From positions 11,219,420-11,283,419 of the forward strand of contig NC_079219.1 in assembly GCF_029633865.1 (NCBI RefSeq): 64,000 nt of DNA, given 5' to 3'. Shown here piece after piece: positions 53,540 through 63,798 of this stretch (the stretch's first letter is position 1; each line of letters starts with the position of its first letter). The position numbers were made by a program, and so were the translations under genes. The notes under the pieces are model-generated. The model was not told the origin of the DNA. It ran no database searches and saw only the letters and a list, made by a program, of their open reading frames with translations. The DNA is from Lampris incognitus (lineage: Eukaryota; Chordata; Actinopteri; Lampriformes; Lampridae).

Positions 53540-55490
53540 TTATGGCTCACTACAAATATGCTATGTTTTAAAAGAAGCAAGTCATCAAAAGTAGCGGGTG
53601 AGACCAAGCAACTTATCAGTGTTAATGGAGTGGAGGATGTTGATCTGTCAAACACAAATTCTTCTTTCTCTCGCTTTGAAAGGTCTGATTTTACTCATAA
53701 TGTTTCTAAGTTGAAGGAGTCCCTTGTACCTCAGAATAATATTGTGATATTTCAAGAATGTGTCACAGCCTTATTCAAGAAAATGAACATAAGGAAGGCT
53801 GCCCAAATGCCATCTGTGGGTGCACTCTGCGCTACTGTCCCGACCAGCTCAGTGAGGTCTTCATTCAACTCTTTCAGATGTGTGCTGACTGTTGCCAGTT
53901 ACCTCAATCTTGAAAACTTCCACTATAATCCCTATTCCCGAAATCAAAAAGTTCCAGAGAACTAAATGAGTTCAGACCTGTTGTGCTTACATTACTTGCA
54001 ATGAAAAACTTTGAGAAATTTTTAAAAGATGAGGTTGTCTCCCTAGTTGATGGCAAACTAGACCCCTTGCGGTTTGCTTATCAAGCTGGCAAGGGTGTGG
54101 AGGATGCAAAACTCTTTATCCTTGACAAAGTATATAAGCACCTGGAGAAACCCAATTCTCATGTCAGACTTTTATTTGCTGACTTCTCTTAGGCCTTTAA
54201 CAAGATGCAACCTCGGATTTTGATCGAGCGGCTTGCTTCTTATTTTATCTGATCAGCTTTTAATGTTGCTTTTAAACTTTTTAACAGACAGAACCCAGCA
54301 GGTTTTAGTTAATGAGGTTATGTCCAATGTCCTAGTCTCAAACATGGACTCAACTCGGCGTTGCGTTCTTTCCCCCCCTGCTTTTTATTTTGTATACAGA
54401 CAGCTGCAGGTCTTCTAAAGAGGGTAGCTACCTGCGGAAATTCTCTGACGATACCGCACTTTGTCTCTTCTTCAGGGCTCGGGGTCAGATCACGGTTGTG
54501 CCCTCCCTGCCTTTGTTGATTCGTGCGATGATAACTTCCTTGACCTTAATGTGTCAAAAATTAGAACTTACCATTGATTTTAGGAAGAACAGTGATAAAC
54601 CCAAAGCTAGTACAATAAATGGCAAGAATGTTCTAATTGCTGACACTAATAAGTACTTGGGAACTGTGTTCGACCCCCAACTCAAGTTCGATGTGAACAC
54701 AGATTCAACTGTCAAGCGTGGACAACAAAGAATTCACTTTCTGTGGAAGCTTAACTCCTTTAATGTCTGTAACACCATCTCATATATTTTCTACCAGTCA
54801 TTTATTGAAAGTCTTTTAACTTTTTCCTCTATTTGTTGGTTTGATGTGTTGACTGTGAAGGACAGGAATAGCCTCAACAGTATCGTTAAGGTCTGCTCCA
54901 AAATAATCGGAGTCCAGCAGAGAGATTTGTGTTCCCTCTAGGAGAAATGTGTGGCCCAGAAAGCAAAAGGATTTATTAGCCAATCTGACCACATCCTGTC
55001 CAGTGAAATCCCTGTAATGCCCCCTAGCTGGCACTATACAGCGCCCCCTAGGAAAACAAATTGCTATTCTAAGTCCTTCATTCCTTCTGCTATCAGGCTG
55101 TTAAATGCTGAGAGTAGTCATTTTAAATGAGTGCTTTATATTGTTTTAAACCACAATAGTTGGTTTATACCTTGTTGGTTTTTCACATGGTTTGTGGGCC
55201 TGTACGTTCACTGAATGTTGTATTGGAATGTAATGTGCAATGCATCTTAGGATGCTTGCTTGCTTGATTTATTGTTTTATTTAACTTATGTGAATTTGTA
55301 TCCTTTGCCTGGTCCTCGTGCGAGTCTGCATGCAAGGCCAGGCGAGGGTGGCAGTATGCATCGTACTGATCTGTCTATTGTCTCTGACATACTGATGATT
55401 GACACTTGTCTGTGAGTTTGTGTATTGTCTGGGTAGGTTGTAAAACTGAATCGCCCTTCTGGGATAAATAAAGTTGTCTGAATCTGAACA
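53540..55490 (+). pseudogene. Rex1-like LINE RT, plus strand, broken
   Basis: The plus strand has LKESLVPQNNIVIFQECVTA and KKMNIRKA (53558 on), then after a shift a VVLTLLAMKNFEKFLKDEVV segment, RFAYQAGKGVEDAKLFILDK and LLFADFS*AFN. The box region is LRKFSDDTALCL (about 54430). The C-terminal frame 54390-54941 reads NKYLGTVFDPQLKFDVNTDS. The 3' end is GGGATAAATAAAGTTGTCTG at about 55460-55490. Five or more frame breaks. Inserted into the hAT. Confidence 0.85.
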
Positions 55491-55702
55491 CAGTGAGAAA
55501 AAAAATCATCGATAGAAATCAAAAGTGTTGATACATCAATCATCGTTTTATAATCGCATCATAGCCCTCTGAATCAGAATCGAATCGTGAGGTGCCTAGA
55601 GATTCCCACCCCGACCACACGCCGTAGTCACGTGATATATGTTGCAACATACCATTTGTGTGAAGATGGGGGGTATACCTAATAAACTGGCAACTTAGTT
55701 TA

Positions 55703-56025
55703 TAGTCTATATTCTGTCCCTTTCTAAAGGGCTGAGCTCTGGATCCAGACTTTTCTCACTTGAACCTAAAACGATGGAATAAAATCCTGTCATCTTTCAG
55801 CGATACACATTCATTCACATCATTCAAGAAAAGCCTAAAAACTTCTTTTCCAGGTCTATCCTAATCCATAGATGGTCCCTAAACAAGACCATGACGCTCA
55901 TTTGTGGCATTGTTCAACTAATTTGTAATTCAATTCCATATTTTTTTGCATTACTGCTACACTTTTTGCACTTAGTATGACATTCAATCATCTCCATTCT
56001 GTGATTACTATGTAGTGATCTAAGA
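55703..56025 (+). pseudogene. LINE RT C-terminal scrap
   Basis: The plus strand reads FSHLNLKRWNKILSSFSDTH, then SFKKSLKTSF (55750-55845), resembling the last conserved block of L2/CR1-type RTs. It is too short for a clade call. Confidence 0.45.
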
Positions 56026-56322
56026 TACACTATATGTACAGAGGTACTGGGCCACACCTCTTAATCATTGAATTCAGACCCATTGCCGCAGGTGTATAAA
56101 ATCAAGCAGGTAGCCATGCAGTCTGCATTTACAAACATTTGTGAAAGAACGGGTCGTTCTGAAGAGCTCAGTGAATTCAAGCATGGTACTGTCATAGGAT
56201 GCCACTTTTGCAATAAGTCAGTTTGTGAAATTTCTTCCCTGCTAGATATTCCATGGTCAACTGTAACTGTAAGTGGTATTATTGAAAAGTGGAAGAATTT
56301 AGGAACAGCAACTCAGCCACAA

Positions 56323-58320
56323 CAGGGTTCGACATTAACCATGGCACGATGGCCCGTAGCCATAAAAAGTTATTCTGTTGCCACCGTATATCCCCAGTAG
56401 GTGGCCCCCTGTGGCCACCAAGCCAAGGTTAAAGAAAAAAGAACCCACTGCCCTTCGCAAATGCAACATCACAGTTCCAAAACATCCCGATTCGTTCGCG
56501 CCTTTTAATTCAACATTCTATGAAAACAGCTAACAATAACTTAATTTTACTTGTCGCCGCCTAGCTGCCAATATGTCGGGGCTGCTGAAGTATGGGTTTA
56601 CTAAGCCTATTGTTACTCAAGCTGCGAACATGGTCCCTACAGAAGAACCAGAAACACGAAAGGTGGACTATGAAAAAACGGAACGGCAACGAAAATTTAG
56701 GAGTGAATGGAAGCAAGAGTTTTAAGTGGCTAGAATATGACACATCTAAGGACGTAATGTACTGCGGAGTGCCGCGAGTTTCCTCAACAAGCCGAGAAGT
56801 CTAGCTCATTTTTCACCGGAAACAGTGCCTTCAGGAAACACCACATCACAATTCATGGAAAAAGTGGACAACACAAGGTGCACAGTTGCACACCTTGCAG
56901 TTATATCGTCTGAAAATACAATACATCCACGGGGAGACTAATACGTCAAATGGAGAGTGGATAACGGGAGAAAATTATTAAAAATTTCAACATCGCATAC
57001 TATTCTGTACGCAAGGTTCAGCGTTTTCGGTTTTTTCCGATTTTCACCGAAAAGTACCCAGATTTTTTTAAAAGGAGCAGACCGGTTTAAACTGATTTTC
57101 ACGTGTATTTTATGTTTCCATGGATCCAAAAGTTGTTCCTTTTCATGTGAGGTTATGTAACAGTGTCCTCTTGTGGCGATATTCGGCATGCTGGATGGCT
57201 TTGAAAAATAAAACCAAAAATGTTGAGCCTTGTCTGTACGTAACGAAATCGCATTCAGTGCTTTCCCTGGGCTTATTGAACTCCATATCAAGAACGGCAT
57301 GGACATGGTGCATGGATATGCAAACGACAAAACCATAGCAAGGTGGGTTGGTTTAATTCTAATCTAGTTAGCTAGCTAGCTGGTTAGGTTTATATGCTGC
57401 AAATTAACTACTAGCTACTAAGTAGAGCAGCTACCTAAATTTATTGGACAAATAATGTAACGTTACCTACTCTTCATCAGCAGTAGGCTATTGTTGGCTA
57501 GCTCGCATAGCGTATTTTCTGTTTGTATTGCAGCTAGTTGCTCATAGTTACTGGTGTTAACGTTGTTGTCGGCAACTTTACTTCTGTAGATTCATTCCCC
57601 ACATCTACAATGACATCTGGGAACCAACACTGGAGAAGCTGTTCCAAGCCCGCTATATTTCGTTTCTTGCGCATTATAATTCTACTGCTTTTTGTAATGT
57701 TTTTATTGCAAACATGACTGACGCTGGGACAATGCTGGGAGGGAGGGAACAAGCAAGTGAGAGTGTATGAGGCAGAGGGTTGCGAAAAAGACTGAACTGA
57801 GATTGTGAGAGAATATATGTACCATATATTTACAAAAACTTGAGTTTTAAGTTTAATAATTATAAAAAAAAAATATTCATTCTGCCCATGTATTTTGACA
57901 ATTTTGGCTACAGTTAGAAGTATGTGTTATAGGTTTTCTACTGCTTTTTGTAATGTTTTTATTGCAGACATGACTGACAGGCACAATGCTGGGAGGGAGG
58001 GAGGCAGGGATGGAGGGAGCGAGAGCGAGCGTGTGTGAGGCAGAGAGAGGCATGGAGGGGGGGTGCGAAAAAGAGACTGTGAACTAAGAGACAGAGAATA
58101 TGTATGTATGTTTACAAATGAACTTGAGTTTTCAATTTAAATAAATAGTTATATATTTTCTTTTTGTTGATGTCTTTTCGTTTGTTGATGTGTTAAGTTG
58201 TGTTAAATTGCCTTTTCTGTGTTTTTACATTTGGATCACCAAAAATGTACTTTAGCCACCAAATTTTGGGGCTTGGTGGCCCATGGGGCCAGTGCTTAAA
58301 TATATTAGCGTCTATCCCTG
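56323..58320 (+). mobile_element. hAT element with TTF-type finger exon, inside Tc1
   Basis: Ends CAGGGTTCGACATTAACCAT and the complement of GCGTCTATCCCTG. Within, an ATG at 56573 opens MSGLLKYGFTKPIVTQAANM, then a YEKTERQRKFRSEWKQEF* segment. A shifted KWLEYDTSKDVMYCGV and later GNTTSQFMEKV-type pieces resemble the TTF/BED-like finger of C17orf113/KIAA1586-type hAT proteins. The catalytic domain is absent. It contains a tandem duplication (57683-58140). The target duplication is not clean. Confidence 0.6.
57683..58140. repeat. Tandem duplication of about 250 bp
   Basis: CTACTGCTTTTTGTAATGTT, then ACAATGCTGGGAGGGAGG, a GTGCGAAAAAG-like block and AACTTGAGTTTT occur at 57683-57860 and again at 57938-58140 with indels. 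It lies wholly within the hAT at 56323-58320. Confidence 0.8.
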
Positions 58321-58344
58321 CACGAAGTGGCAGACCACGTAAAG

Positions 58345-59152
58345 TCACATAACAGGGTCAACGAGTGCTGAGGCACATAGTGTGTAAAAGTTGCCAACAC
58401 TCTGTTGACTCAATAACTGCAGTTTCAAACTTCCTCTGGCATTAACATCAGCACAAAAACTGTGCGCCAGGAGCTTCATGCAATGTGTTTCCATGGCCGA
58501 GCAGCTGCATGCAAGCCTTACATCACCAAGCACAATGCCAAGCGTCGGATGGAGTGGTGTAAAGCATGCTGCCACTGGACTATGGAGCAGTGGAAACGTG
58601 TTCTGTGAAGTGACGAATCACGCTTCTTTGTCTGGCAGTCTGATGGATGAGTCTGGGTTTGGCGGATGCCAGGAGAACGTTACCTGCCTGACTGCATTGT
58701 GCCAACTGTTAAGTTTGGTAGAGGAGGGATAATGATATGGGGTTGTTTTTCAGGGGTTGAATGCTTCAGCACACCAAGACATTTTGGACAATTCTATGCT
58801 TCCAACTTTGTGGGAACAGTTTGGGGAGGGCCCTTTTCTGTTCCAGCATGACTGTGCCCCAGTGCACAAAGCAAGGTCCATTAAGACATGGTTTGGTGAG
58901 TTTGGTGTGGAAGAACTTGACTGGCCTGCACAGAGCCCTGACCTCAACCCCATCGAACACCTTTGGGATGAACTAGAACAGAGATTGCGAGCCAGGTCTT
59001 CTCATCCAACATCAGTGCCTGACCACACATGTGCTCTTCTGGATGAATGGGCAAAATTCCCACCGACAACACTCCGAAATCTTGTGGAAAGCCTTCACAG
59101 AAGAGTGGAAGCTGTTATAGATGAAAAGGGGGGGGGGGAGACTCCATATTAA
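58345..59152 (+). pseudogene. Tc1 transposase, C-terminal part
   Basis: The final frame (58757-59152) carries [20 protein letters not shown] and [20 protein letters not shown]: the second D and the E with 34 residues between. Upstream the reading frame is broken several times (stops around 58600-58690) and the N-terminal half lies beyond the hAT insertion. Confidence 0.85.
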
Positions 59153-59235
59153 TGCCTTTGGATTTAGAATGGGATGTCATAAAAGCTCCTGTAGGTGTAA
59201 TGGCCAGGTGTCCCAATACTTTTGTACATATAGTG

Positions 59236-59389
59236 TATCTGTTCACATGATTTTTTCCAGTCATTGCTGACTCCTGACTCTCTTGTAAGTTGCTTGAATA
59301 AAAATGCCTGCTAAGTTAGGAAATGGAAATGTAGATTGTTGTTCCTCAGTGCTTTTTGAGGTTTAATGAACTGCTTTCTCCATCCTCAG
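59236..59389. other. End of intron 3
   Basis: Unique-looking sequence ending in the acceptor CTTTCTCCATCCTCAG. Confidence 0.5.
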
Positions 59390-59598
59390 TTCCATTTTCA
59401 CTAGCGCAGACCAGCTCAGCTCCAGCACCCCCTCCTCCCCCTGTTGTTGCCAACATCCCCCGGCCCCTAGCCACCAGTGTGACGCCATCTGGCCCCCAGG
59501 CCCAGCCCCTTATTCTGACCCGGACTCCCGCTGGAACCTTCCTGCTATCCACAGGCCCTGGACCTGGAACCAGCCAACCCATCCTGCTCACCACCCAG
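59390..59598 (+). CDS. pogz: pogz, third coding exon
   Basis: The 209-nt exon between CATCCTCAG and CCCAG|GTAAAG joins in phase 1 to the exon ending at 48544 and ends in phase 0. It encodes VPFSLAQTSSAPAPPPPPVV, SVTPSGPQAQPLILTRTPAG and a final GTSQPILLTTQ. The proline-rich, QPLILT-containing stretch corresponds to the region of POGZ ahead of the zinc fingers. Fingers and the DDE-type domain lie outside the window. Codon use and GC content are clearly higher than in the neighbouring transposons. Confidence 0.85.
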
Positions 59599-59859
59599 GT
59601 AAAGAATCCAGGATTATTGTAAACTAGACAAGGATGGATGGATTTGTTATCAGATGCTCATAAAAAATAAATTAAAAATGCATGGTGAATGTATGGATGT
59701 GAAATAGTGCTCAACATCCACTTACAGTGTGATGCATATAGTTTTAATTAAAGTAAATTAAAGATGGTTCACGGTCCCAAACCGTGAACCATCTTGTGAC
59801 TACTTGTTGACCAGCTGCGGTTTGTTTGTTTGTTTGTTTGAGGCTTTGCTTATTTTTTT
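59599..59859. other. Intron 4 start with a perfect hairpin
   Basis: AAGATGGTTCACGGT (59761-59775), loop CCCAA and ACCGTGAACCATCTT (59781-59795) form a perfect 15-bp stem. A (GTTT)n run follows at 59820-59840. Confidence 0.8.
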
Positions 59860-60068
59860 AAATTCTAACCATTTTTAGTGACTCTGTGAGACCTTTGGAT
59901 TATTTTAATTGATTTTATGGTTTGCCTGTTTTATGGATTTTTACCTGATCGATTACATCAACTGATATGCAAATCTGTGTTAGTCAAGTCAGCAACAGCT
60001 AACTGCGCAACAAAGGTGTCGATCTACTGTTGTCCCACTGCAACAAAACTAGCAACATACACAGGGGC

Positions 60069-60201
60069 ATGGCCAAGAGAAACAGTGTGGGTAATGGCAA
60101 TGACGTGAGTAAAGACAATGACGATCAGCTAAAAGAACAGTTTAAAGCATTAAGCGATAAGTTTTCAGCTATTATGAAAACAATTGACGAACTACATCAA
60201 G
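60069..60201 (+). pseudogene. LINE ORF1, N-terminal piece
   Basis: MAKRNSVGNGNDVSKDNDDQ, then LKEQFKALSDKFSAIMKTID and ELHQ. Joined across the insertion, the frame continues EIDQLKQSLQ, giving a coiled-coil-like N-terminus as in LINE ORF1 proteins that form RNA-binding trimers. Confidence 0.7.
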
Positions 60202-60308
60202 TCCTATTTAGTCCAGGGTAAGACACTAAACTGCAACCGCAGGCTGTAGAGGGGTAACACCTTACCTCAGCAAGAGCCCTTTGGCTAAGGACGATGTCCC
60301 TACTGATA

Positions 60309-61902
60309 CAAACCCCAATTCCAATGAAGTTGAGACGTTGTGTAAAACGTGAAAACGGAATACAATGATTTGCAAATCCTTTTCGACCTATATTCAGTTG
60401 AATACACAACAAAGACAAGATATTTAATGTTCAAACTGATAAACTTTATTGGGGTTTTTTGCAAATATTCACTCATTTTGAATTTGATGCCCGCAACACG
60501 TTCCAAAAAAGCTGGGACAGGGGCATGTTTACCACTGTGTTACATCACCTTTCCTTTTAACAACACTCAATAAGCGTTTGGGAACTGAGGATACTAATCG
60601 TTGAAGCTTTGTAGGTGGAATTCTTTCCCATTCTTGCTTGATGTACGACTTCAGTTGCTCAACAGTCCGGGGTCTCCGTTGTTGTATTTTGCGCTTCATA
60701 ATGTGCCATACATTTTCAATGGGAGACAGGTCTGGACTGCAGGCAGGCCAGTCTAGTACCTGCACTCTTTTACTACGAAGCCACGCTGTTGTAACACGTG
60801 CAGAATGTTGCTTGGCATTGTCTTGCTGAAATAAGCAGGGACGTCCCTGAAAAAGACGTCGCTTGGGTGGCAGCATATGTTGCTCCAAAACCTGTATGTA
60901 CCTTTCAGCATTAATGGTGCCTTCACATATGTGCAAGTTACCCATGCCATGGGCACTAACACACCTCCATACCATCACAGACGCTGGCTTTTGAACTTTG
61001 CGCTGATAACAATCTGGATGGTCCTTTTCCTCTTTAGCCCGGAGGACACGACGTCTATGATTTCCAAGAACAATTTGAAATGTGGACTTGTCAGACCACA
61101 GCACTTTTCCACGTTGCGTCAGTCCATCTAAGATGAGCTCGGGGCCAGAGAAGCCGGCAGCGTTTCTGGGTGTTGTTGATATATGGTTTTCTCTTTGCAT
61201 GGTAAAGTTTTTACTTGCACTTGTAGATTTAGCGACAGACTGTGTTAACTGACAATGGTTTTCCAAAGTGTTCCTGAGCCCACGTGGTAAATTTTCTTTA
61301 CAGAATGATGTCGGTTTTTAATGCAGTGCCGCCTGAGGGATCGAAGGTCACGGGCATTCAGTGTTGGTTTTCAGCCTTGCCGCTTGCATGCAGAGATATC
61401 TTCGGATTCTCTGAATCTTTTGATGATATTATGGACTGTAGATGATGAAGTCCCTAAATTCCTTGCAATTGTACATTGACAAACATTGTTCGTAAACTGT
61501 AGGACTATTTGCTCACGTAGTTGTTCACAAAGTAATGAACCTCGCCCCATCCTTGCTTGTGAACGACTGAGCCTTTCGGGGATGCTCCTTTTATACCCAA
61601 TCATGACACTCACCTGTTTCCAATTAACCTGTTCACCTGCGGAATGTTCCAAACAGGTGTTTTTTGAGCATTCGTCAAATTTCCCAGTCTTTTGTTGCCC
61701 CTGTCCCAGCTTCTTTGGAACGTGTTGCAGGCATCAAATTCAAAATGAGTGAATATTTGCAAAAAACAATAAAGTTTATCAGTTTGAACATTAAATGTCT
61801 TGTCTTTGTAGTGTATTCAATTGAATATAGGTCAAAAAGGATTTGCAAATCATTGTATTCTCTTTTTACACAACGTCCCAACTTCATTGGAATTTGGGTT
61901 TG
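60309..61902 (-). mobile_element. Tc1-like element B, sister of 40466-42063
   Basis: TA at 60307-60308 and 61903-61904. Ends CAAACCCCAATTCCAATGAA and complement, about 200-bp terminal repeats as in copy A. The same orientation as copy A, 19.8 kb away. Confidence 0.9.
60529..61266 (-). pseudogene. Tc1 transposase, copy B
   Basis: The 245-aa frame holds LWSDKSTFQIVL (first catalytic D; next residue K where copy A has E), QQDNAKQHSARVTTAWLRSK and ACSPDLSPIENVWHI (second D and E, 34 apart), and the C-terminus. The N-terminal HTH part is in a separate frame (61371-61652, RLSRSQARMGRGSLLCEQLR) ending in a stop. Catalytic residues are present but the gene is broken between HTH and catalytic domains. 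Confidence 0.88.
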
Positions 61903-62308
61903 TAGATCTGGTCCTCCTGCACACCTGTATGGTACTTCCCATGGTGCCCAGTTCAGTCAATACATTAGGATAGGAGAAGGGAACTCTGATTTCAAATCCA
62001 CCCGCTGCCTTTTGGGTTGATGCCTCTAGGCAAAGGCTAGGAGAAGGAAACACTGACAACAAAACCACCTGCTGCCTTGTAGGTCGATGCCTGTTTAGGC
62101 AGAGGCTAGGAGAAGGTAACTCTGAATTCAAATCCCCGGGCACAATCTACCCAGCTGTCAGTACCCGGAAAGGGTAAAGCATTCCCCAGGCGCTGCACGG
62201 CAGCTGCCCACTGCTCCTGGCTACACAGCTAGCATGGTTTAAAAGCAGACAGTGAATTTCATTGTATGTATGTACAAATGACAAATAAAGCGTATTCTAT
62301 TCTATTCT

Positions 62309-62940
62309 ATCAAGAAATCGATCAGCTAAAACAATCGCTCCAAGACCAACAAGGCAAACAAAGCCTTCTTGAGGACATGATGAAGGAAATTAAAGCCCTA
62401 AGGGAGCTAAGCAATGAGAGAGATAATAAAATTGTCCTTCTAGACAACCACATGGATGACTTGGAACGAGGATGAACGACATTATTGTCTGCGGTTTGGA
62501 GGTTAAACGGCAGTACGCCATGGTACTGAGCCCAGATTGAACCAGTGGAGAACCCATCGAACAGGAAGTGATCTCCATGGAAAACCAGGTGACCACTGTC
62601 CTGCAAGACAAGGGAATTGTGATTGACAATAACAACATCGAAGCATGTCACCTTCTCCCTAGGAAAAACAGTAAGAATAAACCATCCAGAATAACCAGAT
62701 TTGAAAACAAAAAACACAAGGTTGCACCACTCAAAGAAGACTGTTGAAAAGCATAAACGTTTTCTTAAACAAGCATCTGACAAAAAGAAATGCGGACGTT
62801 GCCAGAAAAGCTTGCCATCTAAAAAAACAAGGGAAATTTACAAGATACATGGACTGCAAACTGTTAGCTAAAAGGATCCCCGGAGGAGGCTTAAGTGCTG
62901 GTCATCAGAGATGAAAAGGCTCTTGAAAAATTTCAGTGAG
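62309..62940 (+). pseudogene. LINE ORF1, second piece
   Basis: EIDQLKQSLQDQQGKQSLLE, then RELSNERDNKIVLLDNHMDD: coiled coil. After a frame break, IIVCGLEVKRQYAMVLS, GIVIDNNNIEACHLLPRKN and a KNKGNLQDTWTANC region resemble the RRM-like and C-terminal parts of LINE ORF1 proteins. Several stops. Confidence 0.65.
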
Positions 62941-63224
62941 TACTAAACAACACAACAAGGTTCAACACACCAATCAATAAAACATGCAAAGTAAAACATT
63001 ATATATGCAACCATGACAAGACCAGACAGTAGTCTTTCATCTCCGGATGGAGATATTGATGATCAGCAAACAGCAAGGATTAGAGAACATGGGGGAAAAA
63101 AAAGGAATTAAAGACGTTCAGCTGTTCCGAACACAAATCACAGGATATGGAAAACGATATCGACCCAGAAAATAATTTCTTAAACAACAACTGTCTATAC
63201 TACACTGGTGATTAGTTTAACATA

Positions 63225-63569
63225 ATGGCCAACTCGGGTCATAAAATTTCAATTATCCACATTAGCAGCAGAAGCCATAATGCCAACTTCCAAAACATCA
63301 AAGAATATCTAAGTCACTTCAAGAATCCATTCAACGTAATAGCTATATCTGAAACATGGATTAGCCCTGAGAAAGGTATTGACTTTGAGTTAGCTGAATA
63401 CGAATTGTCCTCTAAGAACAGCAGGAATAAAAATCGAGGTGGGGTTGCTTTGTATGTGAGCAACAGCCTTATTTACAAGGTGGTAGAAGTTATGTCAACA
63501 GCTGTTGATGATGTGCTGGAATGTATCACAACTGAAATCTGTATGGAAAAAAGAAGAATGTTATTGTAA
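63225..63569 (+). pseudogene. LINE ORF2 endonuclease, N-terminal part
   Basis: NIKEYLSHFKNPFNVIAISE, then TWISPEKGIDFE and NRGGVALYVSNSLIYKVVEV: the SETW and GGVALYV motifs of the apurinic-type endonuclease used for target-primed reverse transcription. The frame stops at 63567-63569. Related coding sequence (LRTG*KKN-type, shifted) resumes after the insertion at 63799. Confidence 0.75.
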
Positions 63570-63584
63570 GTTGTATATACATAG

Positions 63585-63798
63585 TTTGGATATATGTGTT
63601 TTAGTTTGGATGTATGTGTTTTACTTTGGATATCTGTGTTAGTTTGAATATATGTGTTCTTGTAGATCTTGTAGTTTTTGGATGTGTTTTTGTCATTGTG
63701 TTGTACTGCTGTGGGCTGGGGAAAACAGCATTTAATTTCATTTCATGCACTTGCGTACATGAAATGAAATGACAAATAGTTTTCGTGATTCCTGATAT
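63585..63798 (+). mobile_element. Retroposon tail inserted in the LINE endonuclease
   Basis: TTTGGATATATGTGTT-like units repeated four times, then CTGCTGTGGGCTGGGGAAAA and a TTTCATTTCATGCA-rich end. The same 3' part occurs at 30470-30592. A short ATAG-type duplication borders it. Confidence 0.55.

Larger units (their letters stand above)
52129..55614 (+). mobile_element. ZBED1-like hAT element carrying a Rex1-like LINE
   Basis: Near-perfect 8-bp duplication: CCACACAC (52121-52128) and CCACACGC (55615-55622). The left end is CAGGGGTGGGGGG. The right end complement is GGGGTGGGAATCTCTAGGCA. The transposase remnant is at 52360-53040 and the LINE insertion at about 53540-55490. Confidence 0.8.
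49383..55700 (-). mobile_element. Outer Tc1-like element, filled with later insertions
   Basis: TA at 49381-49382 and 55701-55702. The ends CACTGAGCTGCCATTTTATG and the complement of ATAAACTGGCAACTTAGTT are diverged terminal repeats. The minus-strand transposase runs from MGKMSDLSNFECGMIVGARC (about 52060) down to [15 protein letters not shown] (about 51180) with many stops and shifts. Inner insertions are a Tc1 at 49474-51074 and a hAT at 52129-55614. Strongly decayed, so it is the oldest layer. Confidence 0.8.
56028..59235 (+). mobile_element. Tc1-like element split by a hAT
   Basis: TA at 56026-56027 and 59236-59237. The ends are CACTATATGTACAGAGGTAC and the complement of CCAATACTTTTGTACATATAGTG. 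The transposase N-terminal part (FVKERVVLKSSVNSS in shifted frames) is at 56120-56315. The rest resumes at 58321. Confidence 0.88.
60202..62308 (+). mobile_element. (ATTCT)n-tailed retroposon with a Tc1 inside
   Basis: The duplication ATCAAG at 60196-60201 and 62309-62314 marks the insertion. The tail is ACAAATAAAGCGTATTCTAT plus further ATTCT units (62282-62308). Minus the Tc1, about 510 bp remain. They include a roughly 67-bp unit (AGGAGAAGG...AGGCAAAGGCT) repeated about 2.4 times at 61972-62135. It is SINE- or truncated-LINE-like; the family is not known. Confidence 0.65.

Noticed and set aside
57120..57336. Short frames inside the hAT at 56323-58320 as a new gene
   Set aside because: No motifs, and they lie in decayed transposon sequence.
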